From assembly GCF_001570405.1 (NCBI RefSeq), contig NZ_BBYM01000031.1:1-64000 (forward strand): a stretch of DNA of 64,000 nt, read 5' to 3'. Position 1 is the first letter of the stretch. Every line of letters starts with the position of its first letter. The notes below the pieces were generated by a model that saw only the letters and a list, made by a program, of their open reading frames with translations, was not told where the DNA came from and searched no databases. Source of the stretch: Microtetraspora niveoalba. Lineage in GTDB: Bacteria; Actinomycetota; Actinomycetes; Streptosporangiales; Streptosporangiaceae. Of this stretch, positions 51,328 through 59,990 are shown piece by piece. Both the position numbers and the translations under genes were made by a program.

Positions 51328-52214
51328 GATGTGAACTCCAGGCTGTCCTTGGTGAGCTCCATGTAGGCCGCTTCCAGCGAGGGCCGCACGCACGTCAGCT
51401 CCTCCAGCGGGATCCCGGCCCGCGCGGTGATCGTGCCTATCTCGAGCGTGCTCATCGCGGTCACCCGCAGGTGGTCGGGATGCCGCTCGCTCACCTTGAT
51501 CAGCTCGGCCACCTCGGCCAGCCGGGGCGAGCGCACCCGTACGTACCCCTGCGAGCTGCGCGCGATGAACTCGGTCACGCTCGTGTCGGCGATGAGGCTG
51601 CCCTTGCCGATCACGATCAGGTGGTCGGCGGTCAGGGCCATCTCGCTCATGAGGTGGCTGGAGACGAACACCGTCCGCCCTTCGGCCGCGAGCGTGCGCA
51701 TGAGCGTGCGGATCCACAGGATGCCGTCCGGGTCGAGCCCGTTGACGGGCTCGTCGAAGAGCAGGATCTCCGGCTCGCCGAGCAGCGCCGCGGCGATGCC
51801 CAGCCGCTGTGACATGCCGAGGGAGAAGCCGCCGACCCGCCGCTTGGCCACCTCGCGCAGGCCCACCGTCTCCAGCACCTCGTTCACCCGGCTCGCGGGG
51901 ATGCCGTTGCTCTGGGCGATGGCCAGCAGGTGGTCGTACGCGCTGCGCCCGCCGTGCACGGCCTTGGCGTCCAGCAGCGCGCCGACCTTGCGCAGGGGGT
52001 GCGACAGCTCGTGGTACGGCCGCCCGTCCACGAGCACCGACCCGCCCGAGGGCCGGTCGAGCCCGAGGATCATGCGCATGGTCGTGGACTTTCCGGCCCC
52101 GTTGGGCCCCAGGAACCCGGTCACCCGACCGGGCTCGACGTCGAACGACAGATCGGCTACCGCGGTGGTGCCGCCGTAGCGTTTGCTCAGGTTCCTTGCT
52201 CGGATCGCGGTCAT
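51324..52214 (-). CDS. ABC-2 type transporter ATPase (DrrA/BcrA-like)
   Basis: 296 residues. RNLSKRYGGTTAVADLSFDVEPGRVTGFLGPNGAGKSTTMRMILGLDRP carries Walker A. The signature region is GFSLGMSQRLGIAAAL and Walker B is EILLFDEPVNGLDPDGILWIR. The switch histidine lies in VFVSSHLMSEM. A C-terminal helper domain of about 70 residues follows. Most likely exports or gives self-protection against a peptide or lipid-soluble drug. Confidence 0.95.
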   Translation of the reverse strand: MTAIRARNLSKRYGGTTAVADLSFDVEPGRVTGFLGPNGAGKSTTMRMILGLDRPSGGSVLVDGRPYHELSHPLRKVGALLDAKAVHGGRSAYDHLLAIAQSNGIPASRVNEVLETVGLREVAKRRVGGFSLGMSQRLGIAAALLGEPEILLFDEPVNGLDPDGILWIRTLMRTLAAEGRTVFVSSHLMSEMALTADHLIVIGKGSLIADTSVTEFIARSSQGYVRVRSPRLAEVAELIKVSERHPDHLRVTAMSTLEIGTITARAGIPLEELTCVRPSLEAAYMELTKDSLEFTS

Positions 52215-52294
52215 GATCCAACGGTGTCGTCAAGGACGGCCGTTTTCGTCATGCCTGGGAACAGTTCTCCGGCGAGGACTCTGGGAGCCTGGTC

Positions 52295-52948
52295 CTACTC
52301 TCCCGGTCGGATCAATCCCGCTTCGTACGCGACGATCACGGCCTGCGCCCGATCTCTGACGCCTATCTTGGCGAACAGGCTCGTCACGTGGTTCTTGACC
52401 GTCGAGGGAGAGACGGAGAGGTCGGCGGCGATCTCCGGGTTCGAGCGGCCACGGGCGATCAGGACGAGGATCTCCCGCTCCCGGCCGGTCAGCCCGGAAA
52501 GCTCCGCGGGCACCGCCTTCGGGCGCGCGGCGCGGACGAACGTGCCGATGAGCCTGGTCAGCAGGCGCGGCGCGACGGCCGAATCACCGCGGTGCACCAC
52601 GCGTACCCCCTCGATCAGCTCCTCGGGGGAGATGTCCTTGGGCAGGAAGCCGTCGGCACCCGCCCTGAGCGCCGCGACCACGTTCTCGTCCAGGTCGAAC
52701 GTGCTCAGCGCGAGCACCCGCACCCCCGGCAGCTCCGCGGTGATCAGCTCGGTGGCGCGTACGCCGTCCAGGCCGGGCATGTGCAGGTCCATGAGCACCA
52801 CATCCGGCCGGAGCTTCCTGCTCAGCTCCACCGCCTCCGCGCCGTCGGCGGCCTCGGCGACCACGCTCAGGTCGGGCTGGGCGTCCAGCATCAGCGTGAA
52901 GCCCTTGCGTACCAGCTCGTGATCGTCGGCCAGCAGAACTCTGATCAT
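52295..52948 (-). CDS. NarL/FixJ-family response regulator of the ABC-2 locus
   Basis: 217 residues. The receiver (IRVLLADDHELVRKGFTLML) has the phospho-aspartate in VVLMDLHMPGLDG. The LuxR HTH reads LSGLTGREREILVLIARGRSNPEIAADLSVSPSTVKNHVTSLFAKIGVRDRAQ. The start overlaps the kinase stop (ATGA at 52945-52948). It lies 80 bp upstream of the ABC-2 ATPase on the same strand, so the transporter is its likely target. Confidence 0.95.
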   Translation of the reverse strand: MIRVLLADDHELVRKGFTLMLDAQPDLSVVAEAADGAEAVELSRKLRPDVVLMDLHMPGLDGVRATELITAELPGVRVLALSTFDLDENVVAALRAGADGFLPKDISPEELIEGVRVVHRGDSAVAPRLLTRLIGTFVRAARPKAVPAELSGLTGREREILVLIARGRSNPEIAADLSVSPSTVKNHVTSLFAKIGVRDRAQAVIVAYEAGLIRPGE

Positions 52949-54087
52949 GGTTTCTCCAAGGGGATGCGGGCGTGCACCCGGAAACCGCCTTCCGGGCGCG
53001 GGCCCGTGGACAGCCGGCCGCCGCACAACGCCACCCGCTCGGCCATGCCGCCGAGCCCGAACCCCGGCGCGCCGGCCTCCTTCACCACGCCGTCGTCGAT
53101 CACCTCGACCTCCACCGCGGCCGGCTCGTACGCCAGCCGCACGCTGGCCCTGGCGCCGACGGCGTGCTTGCGGGTGTTGGTCAGCGCCTCCTGCACGATG
53201 CGGTAGACGGCGTGGTCCACGGCGGCGGGCAGCTCGACGGGCTCGCCGGTCACCGTCAGGCCGGCGGGCAGTCCCGACGACCTGGCCTCCTTGATCAGTA
53301 CGGGCAGCCGATCCGCGCTCACCCCCGTCGCGGCGTCCGGTCCTTCGTTGCCGTCGACCCTGAGCACGTCGAGCAGGTGGCGCATCTCCGACATCGCCTG
53401 GCGGGCGGTCTGCTCGGCGCTCTCCAGAGCGTTCTTGGTGACGGCCTGCCCGGGTGGGAGCGTGGCCCGCGCACCACCCACCAGGGCGTTGATCCCGGTG
53501 ATGTGGTGGGCGACCACGTCGTGCAGTTCCCTGGCGATCCGCCGCCGCTCGGCGCGCACGGCGGCGTCGGCGGCCTCCTGCCTGCCGCGCTCGTTGAGCT
53601 CGGTCCTGAGCCGGACGAACTGGCCGATGCCCACGGGCACGAAGACGGTGAACAAGAACGTCGACCAGCCGCCCGCCACGGCGAGGAACTGCTCCGTAGG
53701 GAACAGCTCCGTACCGATCGCGTAGACGACGAAGACCGTCGCCGAGGTGATCAGTGTCGCGCGGCCGGTGGTGTAGCGGCCCAGGCTGTAGTACGCGATG
53801 ATCGAGGGCGGGGTGGGGAAGAACAGCAACTGCGTCGTGATGCCCACGACGTCCAGCGCGGCCACCAGCCCGGCGGTCAGGGTCGGCCGGCCACGCCTCA
53901 TGAGCAGGCACAGGGAACCCGCCACATGGAGTCCGGCGGTCAGCGTCGCCCGCGTCTCCCCTTGGAGGATCAAGGAGTTCACGCCGAGGAGCATCGGGAC
54001 GGAGAGCACGATCACCAGCGTCGTGTCGAAGACCCGGGGGCGTCCGAAGAAACGCACGATCTTCATGAAGGTCCGTGCCACGCGCAC
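52945..54087 (-). CDS. NarL-type sensor histidine kinase of the ABC-2 locus
   Basis: 380 residues from the first ATG (MRVARTFMKIVRFFGRP); an ATG seven codons later is also possible. Five to six membrane helices lie in residues 20-165. HisKA_3 reads RRRIARELHDVVAHHITGINALVGGARATL. The HATPase has RIVQEALTNTRKHAVGARA, VEVIDDGVVKEAG and GFGLGGMAERV. This intramembrane-sensing type often detects cell-envelope-active compounds, consistent with the ABC-2 transporter next to it. Confidence 0.93.
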   Translation of the reverse strand: MRVARTFMKIVRFFGRPRVFDTTLVIVLSVPMLLGVNSLILQGETRATLTAGLHVAGSLCLLMRRGRPTLTAGLVAALDVVGITTQLLFFPTPPSIIAYYSLGRYTTGRATLITSATVFVVYAIGTELFPTEQFLAVAGGWSTFLFTVFVPVGIGQFVRLRTELNERGRQEAADAAVRAERRRIARELHDVVAHHITGINALVGGARATLPPGQAVTKNALESAEQTARQAMSEMRHLLDVLRVDGNEGPDAATGVSADRLPVLIKEARSSGLPAGLTVTGEPVELPAAVDHAVYRIVQEALTNTRKHAVGARASVRLAYEPAAVEVEVIDDGVVKEAGAPGFGLGGMAERVALCGGRLSTGPRPEGGFRVHARIPLEKP

Positions 54088-54225
54088 GCTAAGACCTTAA
54101 GTCACGTTGGTTCGCCCCGAACCCGGCCGCGCGCAGACGAATGCCGTGATCGGCTACCCGTTCTCCCCCGCGATGCGCTTCGTGACGGCAGCACGGGCCG
54201 GGGCCCGTGATTCGTCAGACACGAC

Positions 54226-55494
54226 CTAAGCCGCGCCGGCCACGTCGGCGGAGTCCAGTGGGATCGGTGAGAACATCGGCGGCTCCTCCTCCGGCGTCAG
54301 CGCCGTGGGGCCGTAGATCCACTCCGTGAAGGAGTAGTCGTAGGTGTCGCGCGCCCGCAGGAGCGTGTTGCGCTGGAGGCGGGCGACCCCGTCCAGGTGC
54401 CACAGCTCGCCCCAGGCGCGGGCCGTGGTCAGGACGCGCCGGCAGTGCTCGGGGCGGACGGCTTCGTAGGCCGCCAGGGCGCCCTGCCAGTCGATCGCGC
54501 CGTCCTCGGCGCGGCGTGCGGCGACGTGCTTGGCGAGCACCCAGCCGTCCTCGATGGCCATGATCGCGCCCTGCGCCATGTACTGCAGCGGCGGGTGGGC
54601 GGCGTCGCCGAGCAGCGCGATGTTGCCGTCGACCCAGGTCATGATCGGGTCGCGGTCGAACATCCGCCACCAGCGGTCGCGCCACATCAGCGGGATGCCG
54701 GCCCGGACCTCCGGGCAGGTCGTGGCGAAGGCGGCGTCCAGTTCGTCGGGCGTGCCCCAGTCCTCCTCCCCGGCGAGGGCCTTCGGGGACTCGAAGACCG
54801 CGACCTGGTTGAGCATCTCGCCGCCGCGCAGCCCGTATTGGACGAAGTGGCAGCGCGGGCCGACGTGGACCGAGACCTCGCTGAGGTCGACGTCCCGACC
54901 GGCCTGCTCGATGGGCACCGCGGCGCGGTAGGCGACGTAGGACGAGCTGACCGGCTCGTCCTCGACGAGGAGCCGGCGCGCGACCGAGTGCAGGCCGTCG
55001 GCGGCGACGACGATCCGGGCCTCGTCGGCGCGGCCGTCCGCCCGCAGCGCCCGGGCGCCGGACGCGGTGTTCTCGTAGCCGCTGACGCGGGCGTCGGTGA
55101 CCAGGTCGACTCCCGCGCGACGGCAGGCGCGCAGGAAGATGCCGTGCAGGTCGCTGCGGTGGATGACCATGTACGGGAACCCGTAGGCGCGTTCCAGGTC
55201 CACCAGGTCCAGGCGGGTCAGCTCGCCGCCGTCGACGGCGTCGCGCATCACCATGCTCTTCGGCACGACGCCGAGGCTCTTGGCCTCCTCCAGCAGACCG
55301 TAGTCGTGCAGGATCCGGGTGCAGTTGGGCGCGATCTGGAGGCCGGCGCCGACCTCGCCGAACTCGCGGGCCTGCTCCAGCACGCGCACCCGCAGGCCCT
55401 CGCGGGCCAGGGCGAAGGCCGCGCTCAGGCCGCCGATGCCGCCCCCGACGATCAGGACGTCGACGGGGTCGGCCGAGGTGGTGGATGTCGTCAC
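54226..55494 (-). CDS. FAD-dependent monooxygenase, 3-hydroxybenzoate 6-hydroxylase-like
   Basis: 422 residues from GTG 55494, chosen because GGAGAG lies just upstream. It has the FAD dinucleotide fold VDVLIVGGGIGGLSAAFALAREGLRVRVLEQA, VVAADGLHSVARRLL (DG motif), and ALLGDAAHPPLQYMAQGAIMAIEDGWVLAKHV. This single-component flavoprotein class hydroxylates aromatics such as salicylate or 3-hydroxybenzoate. The other genes of the operon break down gentisate, so conversion of 3-hydroxybenzoate to gentisate is the best fit. It is the last gene of the operon. Confidence 0.9.
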   Translation of the reverse strand: MTTSTTSADPVDVLIVGGGIGGLSAAFALAREGLRVRVLEQAREFGEVGAGLQIAPNCTRILHDYGLLEEAKSLGVVPKSMVMRDAVDGGELTRLDLVDLERAYGFPYMVIHRSDLHGIFLRACRRAGVDLVTDARVSGYENTASGARALRADGRADEARIVVAADGLHSVARRLLVEDEPVSSSYVAYRAAVPIEQAGRDVDLSEVSVHVGPRCHFVQYGLRGGEMLNQVAVFESPKALAGEEDWGTPDELDAAFATTCPEVRAGIPLMWRDRWWRMFDRDPIMTWVDGNIALLGDAAHPPLQYMAQGAIMAIEDGWVLAKHVAARRAEDGAIDWQGALAAYEAVRPEHCRRVLTTARAWGELWHLDGVARLQRNTLLRARDTYDYSFTEWIYGPTALTPEEEPPMFSPIPLDSADVAGAA

Positions 55495-55520
55495 GCTGCT
55501 CTCCTCGAAGGCCGGGACGC

Positions 55521-56231
55521 TCACAGCCACGCCGGCAGGGTCGGCGCGAGGGAGCCGTCGGGGGTGGTCAGGGCGTGCGGGCGTCCGGCGAGGTAGGCCG
55601 CGACGTCGGCGAGCGGGCCGCCGACGGTGGCGGGCTCGCCCTCACCGGGCAGCTCCCAGCGGTCGCCGGTGTCGGTGGCGGCCAGGACGACCGCGAGACC
55701 CGCGGCCCCACCGCGCTTGGCGGCGATGTCGTCGGCGAGGGCGGTCAGGAAACCGGCGGGCAGGTCGCCGAAGGCGATGCCGGAGGCCAGGTCGACGGCG
55801 TGGACGCAGACCTCGCGGGCGCGCAGCCACGGGATCTCGGTCGCGGGGACGGTACGGCCCTGGGCGGTGACGACCTCGGCGTTCCACTGGTCGTCGTCCA
55901 GCCCGGCGATGCCCGCGGCGAGCCGTTCGGCGGACGAGCTCAGCCAGGCGGCCAGCTCGGCGGCCGGCCTGCGGGAGCCGGCCTCGATGTCGGCGTCGCG
56001 CTGCCGGGGCGAGGAGTACATCGGGGTCCTCTCGCCGGTGGCGGCCCAGCGCACCAGGTTGCTGAGCGCGTCGGCGTTCGCCGCCACGTGCGCCACCAGG
56101 TGCTTGCGGGTCCAGCCGGGGAGCCCGGAGGGGGCGAGGAACTGCTCCTCGCCCCACCCGGTGGCGGCGCCGAGGAGCAGCTCGGTGCCCGTCTCGCTCC
56201 AGCTCAGGGTGTCGTCGAAGGTGCGGCGCAT
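55521..56231 (-). CDS. Mycothiol-dependent maleylpyruvate isomerase
   Basis: 236 residues. The MDMPI N-terminal domain reads TLSWSETGTELLLGAATGWGEEQFLAPSGLPGWTRKHLVAHVAANADALSNLVRWAATGERTPMY, with the metal-binding histidine of HLVAHVAANADAL. Later it has EIPWLRAREVCVHAVDLASGIAFGDLPAGF, supplying glutamate and histidine ligands. It isomerises maleylpyruvate, the product of gentisate cleavage, to fumarylpyruvate, using mycothiol. The start overlaps the stop of the hydrolase gene (TGATG). Confidence 0.93.
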   Translation of the reverse strand: MRRTFDDTLSWSETGTELLLGAATGWGEEQFLAPSGLPGWTRKHLVAHVAANADALSNLVRWAATGERTPMYSSPRQRDADIEAGSRRPAAELAAWLSSSAERLAAGIAGLDDDQWNAEVVTAQGRTVPATEIPWLRAREVCVHAVDLASGIAFGDLPAGFLTALADDIAAKRGGAAGLAVVLAATDTGDRWELPGEGEPATVGGPLADVAAYLAGRPHALTTPDGSLAPTLPAWL

Positions 56232-57079
56232 CAGGCCGCCCCGTCCTTGGCCACGGTGTTCTCGAGCCGGCCGATGCCCTGGATCTCGGTGACGACGCGC
56301 TCGCCGCCGGTCAGGTAGCGCTTGGGGGTGCGGGCGTGGCCGACGCCGCCGGGGGTGCCGGTGGCGATGATGTCGCCGGGGTTGAGGCGCACGATGGTCG
56401 AGACGTACTCGACCAGTGCGACCGGGTCGAAGAGCAGGTCGCCGGTGTTGTCGTGCTGCATGATCTCACCGTCGACGCTGAGGGTGACGTCGAGCTCGGG
56501 GCGTACGCCGCCGGGCAGTTCGTCGGGGGTGACGAGGTAGGGGCCGACGGGGGTCGAGGAGTCCCAGATCTTGCCCTGCAGCCACTCGCGGGTGCGGAAC
56601 TGCCAGTCGCGGCAGGTGACGTCGTTGAGGACGGTGAAGCCGGCGATCGCGGCTTCGGCCTCGGCGCCCTCGGCACGGCGGACCGGCTTGCCGATCACGA
56701 CGGCGAGTTCGACCTCCCAGTCGAACTCCGCGGTCTCGTCGGGGCGGGCGATGTCGTCGGCGGCGCCGATGAGGCAGTCGGCGAACTTGGCGAACAGGGT
56801 GGGGTACTGCGGCAGGTCGCGGCCCATCTCCTGGATGTGGTTCTTGTAGTTCAGGCCCACGCAGACGACCTTCGAGGGCCGCGGGACGACCGGCGCGAAG
56901 TCGGCGCTCTCGACGGGGTAGGTCGTGGCCGTGCCCGCGTCGACGGCGGCGGCCTCGGCGGCCCAGTCGTCCCGGGAGAGGAGTTCGCCGAGGTCGGCGG
57001 CGCCGAGGTCGACCAGCCGGTCGCCGTCGAGCCGTACGGCGCGGGTCGAGTCGTCGACGCGGAGGGTGGCGAGCTTCAT
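56231..57079 (-). CDS. Fumarylacetoacetate-hydrolase-family protein, probable fumarylpyruvate hydrolase
   Basis: 282 residues. The catalytic region has KVVCVGLNYKNHIQEMGRDLPQYPTLFAKFADCLIGAADDIARP and FDWEVELAVVIGKPVRRA (metal-binding ExE). It continues NDVTCRDWQFRTREWLQGKIWDSSTPVGPYLVTPDELP and IIATGTPGGVGHARTPKRYL. It splits fumarylpyruvate to fumarate and pyruvate, the last step of the gentisate route. The start overlaps the gentisate dioxygenase stop (ATGA at 57076-57079). Confidence 0.93.
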   Translation of the reverse strand: MKLATLRVDDSTRAVRLDGDRLVDLGAADLGELLSRDDWAAEAAAVDAGTATTYPVESADFAPVVPRPSKVVCVGLNYKNHIQEMGRDLPQYPTLFAKFADCLIGAADDIARPDETAEFDWEVELAVVIGKPVRRAEGAEAEAAIAGFTVLNDVTCRDWQFRTREWLQGKIWDSSTPVGPYLVTPDELPGGVRPELDVTLSVDGEIMQHDNTGDLLFDPVALVEYVSTIVRLNPGDIIATGTPGGVGHARTPKRYLTGGERVVTEIQGIGRLENTVAKDGAA

Positions 57080-58245
57080 CGGGTGGTCCCTTCGATACGG
57101 GTGTCGTGCTGGGTGCGGTCGAGCCGGAGAGCCTCGAAGACGGGGGCGTCGCTGAACCGGAACAGGTCCAGCGCGCCGGAGTCGGAGTCGGTGGAGCCGG
57201 CCTCGGACCGGGCCGAGAACGGCTGCCAGGACGGGACGGCGAACAGGTCGCCGCGGGTGACCGTCCAGGTCCTGTCGCCCACGGTCACGGTGCCGGAGCC
57301 GTCGAAGACCTGGTAGACCGACGAGCCGGTCTCGCGTACCGGGGCGGTCTCGGCTCCGCGCGCGATGCGGTGCATCTCGGCGCGGAGCGTGGGCAGCACG
57401 TCGGCGCCGGTGGCGGGGTCGGTGTAGCGGACGGCGGCGTGGCCGGGCTCGACGGTGCCGCCGAAGCCCTCCGCCTCCAGGGCGAGCTGGTCGGCCAGGG
57501 CGCGGTCGGTGAACTCCCACTTGTACGACAGCAGCGGGCTGCCCGGGGCGAGCTCGCCGACCGACAACGGGCGCAGGCCGGGGTGGCCCCACAGCCGCTC
57601 GGAGCGGGACCGCTCGGGGGTGATCCGCTCGGCGTCGCTGATCGCGTCGCGGCCGAACTCGAAGAACTGCGTCTCGGTGACGTACTGGAAGGGGATGTCC
57701 AGGCCGTCGAGCCAGGCCATCGGCTCGCCGGCCGCGTTGTGGTGGGCGTGCCAGTTCCAGCCGGCCTGCGGGAGGAAGTCACCGCGGCGCATCGGGACCG
57801 CGTCGCCGCCGACGACCGTCCAGACGCCCTCGCCCTCGACGACGAAGCGGAAGGCGTGCTGGGTGTGGCGGTGCTCGGGAGCGTCCTCCCCGGGCATCAG
57901 GTACTGGATCGCGGCCCACAGCGTGGGCGTCGCGAAGGGCCGTCCGCCCAGCGCGGGGTTGGCCAGCGCGATCGCCCGCCGCTCTCCACCGCGGCCGACC
58001 GGGACCAGGTCGCCGGCCTGCTCGGCGAGCCGCCGCAGGTTCTCCCAGCGCCACACGTGCGGCACCGCGCGCGAACGGGGACGCGCCGGCATCAGGTCGC
58101 CGATCTCCGTCCACAACGGCACGAGCAGCTCCCGCTCGAACCCGCGGTAGAGGTCTTCGAGCGCGGGGGTGACGTCGGGCTGGTCCGGCGCGTCGACCGC
58201 GCGGAGCCGCACCGGGGAGTCTGGCGAGGTCACAGGGGTGCTCAT
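57076..58245 (-). CDS. Gentisate 1,2-dioxygenase
   Basis: 389 residues, two cupin domains. The first has EDAPEHRHTQHAFRFVVEGEGVWTVVGGDAVPMRRGDFLPQAGWNWHAHHNAAGEPMAWLDGLDIPF, with the iron-binding histidines in HRHTQH and NWHAHHN. The second has SSVYQVFDGSGTVTVGDRTWTVTRGDLFAVPSW. It opens the ring of gentisate with O2 to give maleylpyruvate. First gene of the operon; the following three genes overlap or lie close. Divergent from the IclR regulator. Confidence 0.93.
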   Translation of the reverse strand: MSTPVTSPDSPVRLRAVDAPDQPDVTPALEDLYRGFERELLVPLWTEIGDLMPARPRSRAVPHVWRWENLRRLAEQAGDLVPVGRGGERRAIALANPALGGRPFATPTLWAAIQYLMPGEDAPEHRHTQHAFRFVVEGEGVWTVVGGDAVPMRRGDFLPQAGWNWHAHHNAAGEPMAWLDGLDIPFQYVTETQFFEFGRDAISDAERITPERSRSERLWGHPGLRPLSVGELAPGSPLLSYKWEFTDRALADQLALEAEGFGGTVEPGHAAVRYTDPATGADVLPTLRAEMHRIARGAETAPVRETGSSVYQVFDGSGTVTVGDRTWTVTRGDLFAVPSWQPFSARSEAGSTDSDSGALDLFRFSDAPVFEALRLDRTQHDTRIEGTTR

Positions 58246-58285
58246 ACGGCTAATGTTGCTGCCGCATCACTATGAAGAACGCGTA

Positions 58286-58302
58286 ATTCTGCTCTGCAGA
58301 AT
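58286..58302. promoter_or_regulatory. Palindromic operator between the gentisate operon and the IclR gene
   Basis: ATTCTGC-TCT-GCAGAAT is a perfect 7-3-7 palindrome in the 66-bp divergent space, 10 bp before the IclR start. Suits an IclR dimer controlling both directions. Confidence 0.65.
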
Positions 58303-58311
58303 CGAGGGGCC

Positions 58312-59088
58312 ATGGGCAAGCCGCTGAAGAATCCGCCGACCTACATGATCAACAGTGTCGACCACGCGCTGCGGATCGCCGCGATGCTGCAGTTGGAGGG
58401 CGAGCTGACCGTCTCGGAGGTCGCCGATCGGCTGGGCGTGGCCCGCTCCACCGCGCACCGGCTGCTCGCGATGCTGGTCTACCGGGACTTCGCGGTCCAG
58501 GACGAACGGCGCCTCTACCGGGCCGGCCCGGTCCTGGAGCTCGCGGCCCACTCGCCCTCGGCCGCGTCCCGCCTGCGGGCGGCGGCCCTGCCGCACATGC
58601 ACCGGATGGTCGGCGTGCTCGACGAGTCCGCCAACCTGACGGTGCGCACCGGGGACACGGTCCGGTTCATCGCCAGCGTCGAGTGTTTCCAGAGCCTGCG
58701 GGTGGGCTCCCGCGAGGGCATGGTGTTCCCGGCCCACCACACCACGGCGGGGCTGCTGCTGCTGGCGGAGCTGAGCGGCGAGGAACTCGAGGCGGTCTAT
58801 CCGGCCGAGCGGTACGCCGACCGGCCCGCCGAGCGGCCCGACCTGGACCGGCTGCGGACCGAGCTGGCCCGGGTGCGGCGCAACGGTTTCGCGCTCAACC
58901 AGGGCCGCTCGGAGCGCGGCGTGGTGGCGCTCGGCGTGCCGGTCCGGGCCCCGGACGGGACCGCCCTCGCCGGCCTGTCGGTGTCGATGCCGAGCGCACG
59001 CTACGACCGGCACCGGTTGCCGTCACTGGTCGACGCCCTCTCCCGTACCGCGGGCGCCGTCGAGGCCGATCTCGCCCGCTCCGCCTGA
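58312..59088 (+). CDS. IclR-family transcriptional regulator
   Basis: 258 residues. The N-terminal winged helix reads INSVDHALRIAAMLQLEGELTVSEVADRLGVARSTAHRLLAMLVYRDFAVQDERRLYRAG. The effector domain has LRAAALPHMHRMVGVLDESANLTVRTGDTVRFIASVE and LALVRRNGFALNQGRSERGVVALGVPV-like LARVRRNGFALNQGRSERGVVALGVPV. Divergent from the gentisate operon, with a palindrome between them. An aromatic pathway intermediate is the expected ligand. Confidence 0.94.
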   Translation: MGKPLKNPPTYMINSVDHALRIAAMLQLEGELTVSEVADRLGVARSTAHRLLAMLVYRDFAVQDERRLYRAGPVLELAAHSPSAASRLRAAALPHMHRMVGVLDESANLTVRTGDTVRFIASVECFQSLRVGSREGMVFPAHHTTAGLLLLAELSGEELEAVYPAERYADRPAERPDLDRLRTELARVRRNGFALNQGRSERGVVALGVPVRAPDGTALAGLSVSMPSARYDRHRLPSLVDALSRTAGAVEADLARSA

Positions 59089-59150
59089 ACGGGTGCTGCG
59101 CCTCCGCGCGCCTCACCCCGCATACGTTCGACGCCGGTGTGCGAGACGGC

Positions 59151-59180
59151 TTGACCCCTACGTGGCGTGAGGCGGCACGG
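59151..59180 (+). promoter_or_regulatory. MerR-type promoter/operator upstream of the TipA-like gene
   Basis: TTGACC (59151-59156) is followed by the imperfect dyad CCTACG-TGG-CGTGAGG (59157-59172), within the space where the -35/-10 spacer should lie and close to the ATG at 59188. MerR proteins bind such spacers; autoregulation is inferred. Confidence 0.45.
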
Positions 59181-59187
59181 TGGTGGC

Positions 59188-59961
59188 ATGAACGCAGAGG
59201 AGTACACCGTCGGCGTCGTCGCCAAGATGGCCGGAGTGTCCGTACGCACGCTGCACCACTACGACGAGATCGGCCTGCTGGAGCCGGAGGGGCGCAGTTC
59301 CACCGGCTACCGGCTCTACACCGGCGACGACATTCGCACGCTGCAACGCATCCTGTTCTACCGGGAGCTGGACTTCGACCTGGAAGCGATCCGGGCGATC
59401 CTGGCCGACCCGGCGTCCACCGACGTCGACCTGCTCCACCGGCAACGGCGCCTTCTCACCGAACGGGTGGCACGACACCAGGCCATGGTCGCCCTGATCG
59501 ACAAAGAGTTGAACGCGCGCACGCTCGGCATCACCCTCACCCCGCAAGAGCGGCTGGAGGTCTTCGGAAGCTCCGTCTTGGAGGACAACGCCACGCGCGC
59601 CGAGGAGCAGTGGAGCGGGTCCGACCTCTGGGAGCAGCGGAAGCTCCGCGCCTCGGCCTACTCGGCCGAAGACTGGCGGGAGATCCGCTCGGAGCAGTCC
59701 CGCATCCATCAACGCTTTCTCGACTCCATGAACGCCGGGATCCCCGCCACCGACCCGACCGTCATGGACGTGGCCGAGGAGCATCGGCTCCACCTCCACC
59801 GGCGGTTTCACGACTGCGACTACGGCACTCATCGATCGCTCGCCGAGTCCTACCTCGCCAATGAGCGGATCGGGCTCAACTTCGACGACGTGGCCCCGGG
59901 CCTGTCGCGATACATCCATGACGCGATCAACGCCAACGCCGAGCGCATGACGGACGCCTAA
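59188..59961 (+). CDS. MerR-family regulator with TipAS-type effector domain
   Basis: 257 residues from ATG 59188. The MerR HTH reads YTVGVVAKMAGVSVRTLHHYDEIGLLEPEGRSSTGYRLYTGDDIRTLQRILFYRELDFDL. A dimerisation helix follows (LLHRQRRLLTERVARHQAMVALIDKEL). The C-terminal TipAS domain (about 145-250) has DWREIRSEQSRIHQRFLDSMNAGIPATDP and LHRRFHDCDYGTHRSLAESYLANERIGLNFDD. TipAS domains capture thiopeptide-like or other hydrophobic drugs. No target gene lies directly downstream on the same strand. Confidence 0.92.
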   Translation: MNAEEYTVGVVAKMAGVSVRTLHHYDEIGLLEPEGRSSTGYRLYTGDDIRTLQRILFYRELDFDLEAIRAILADPASTDVDLLHRQRRLLTERVARHQAMVALIDKELNARTLGITLTPQERLEVFGSSVLEDNATRAEEQWSGSDLWEQRKLRASAYSAEDWREIRSEQSRIHQRFLDSMNAGIPATDPTVMDVAEEHRLHLHRRFHDCDYGTHRSLAESYLANERIGLNFDDVAPGLSRYIHDAINANAERMTDA

Positions 59962-59990
59962 GGGTCCCGCGGCGCGGGCGTGGCGGAGCC

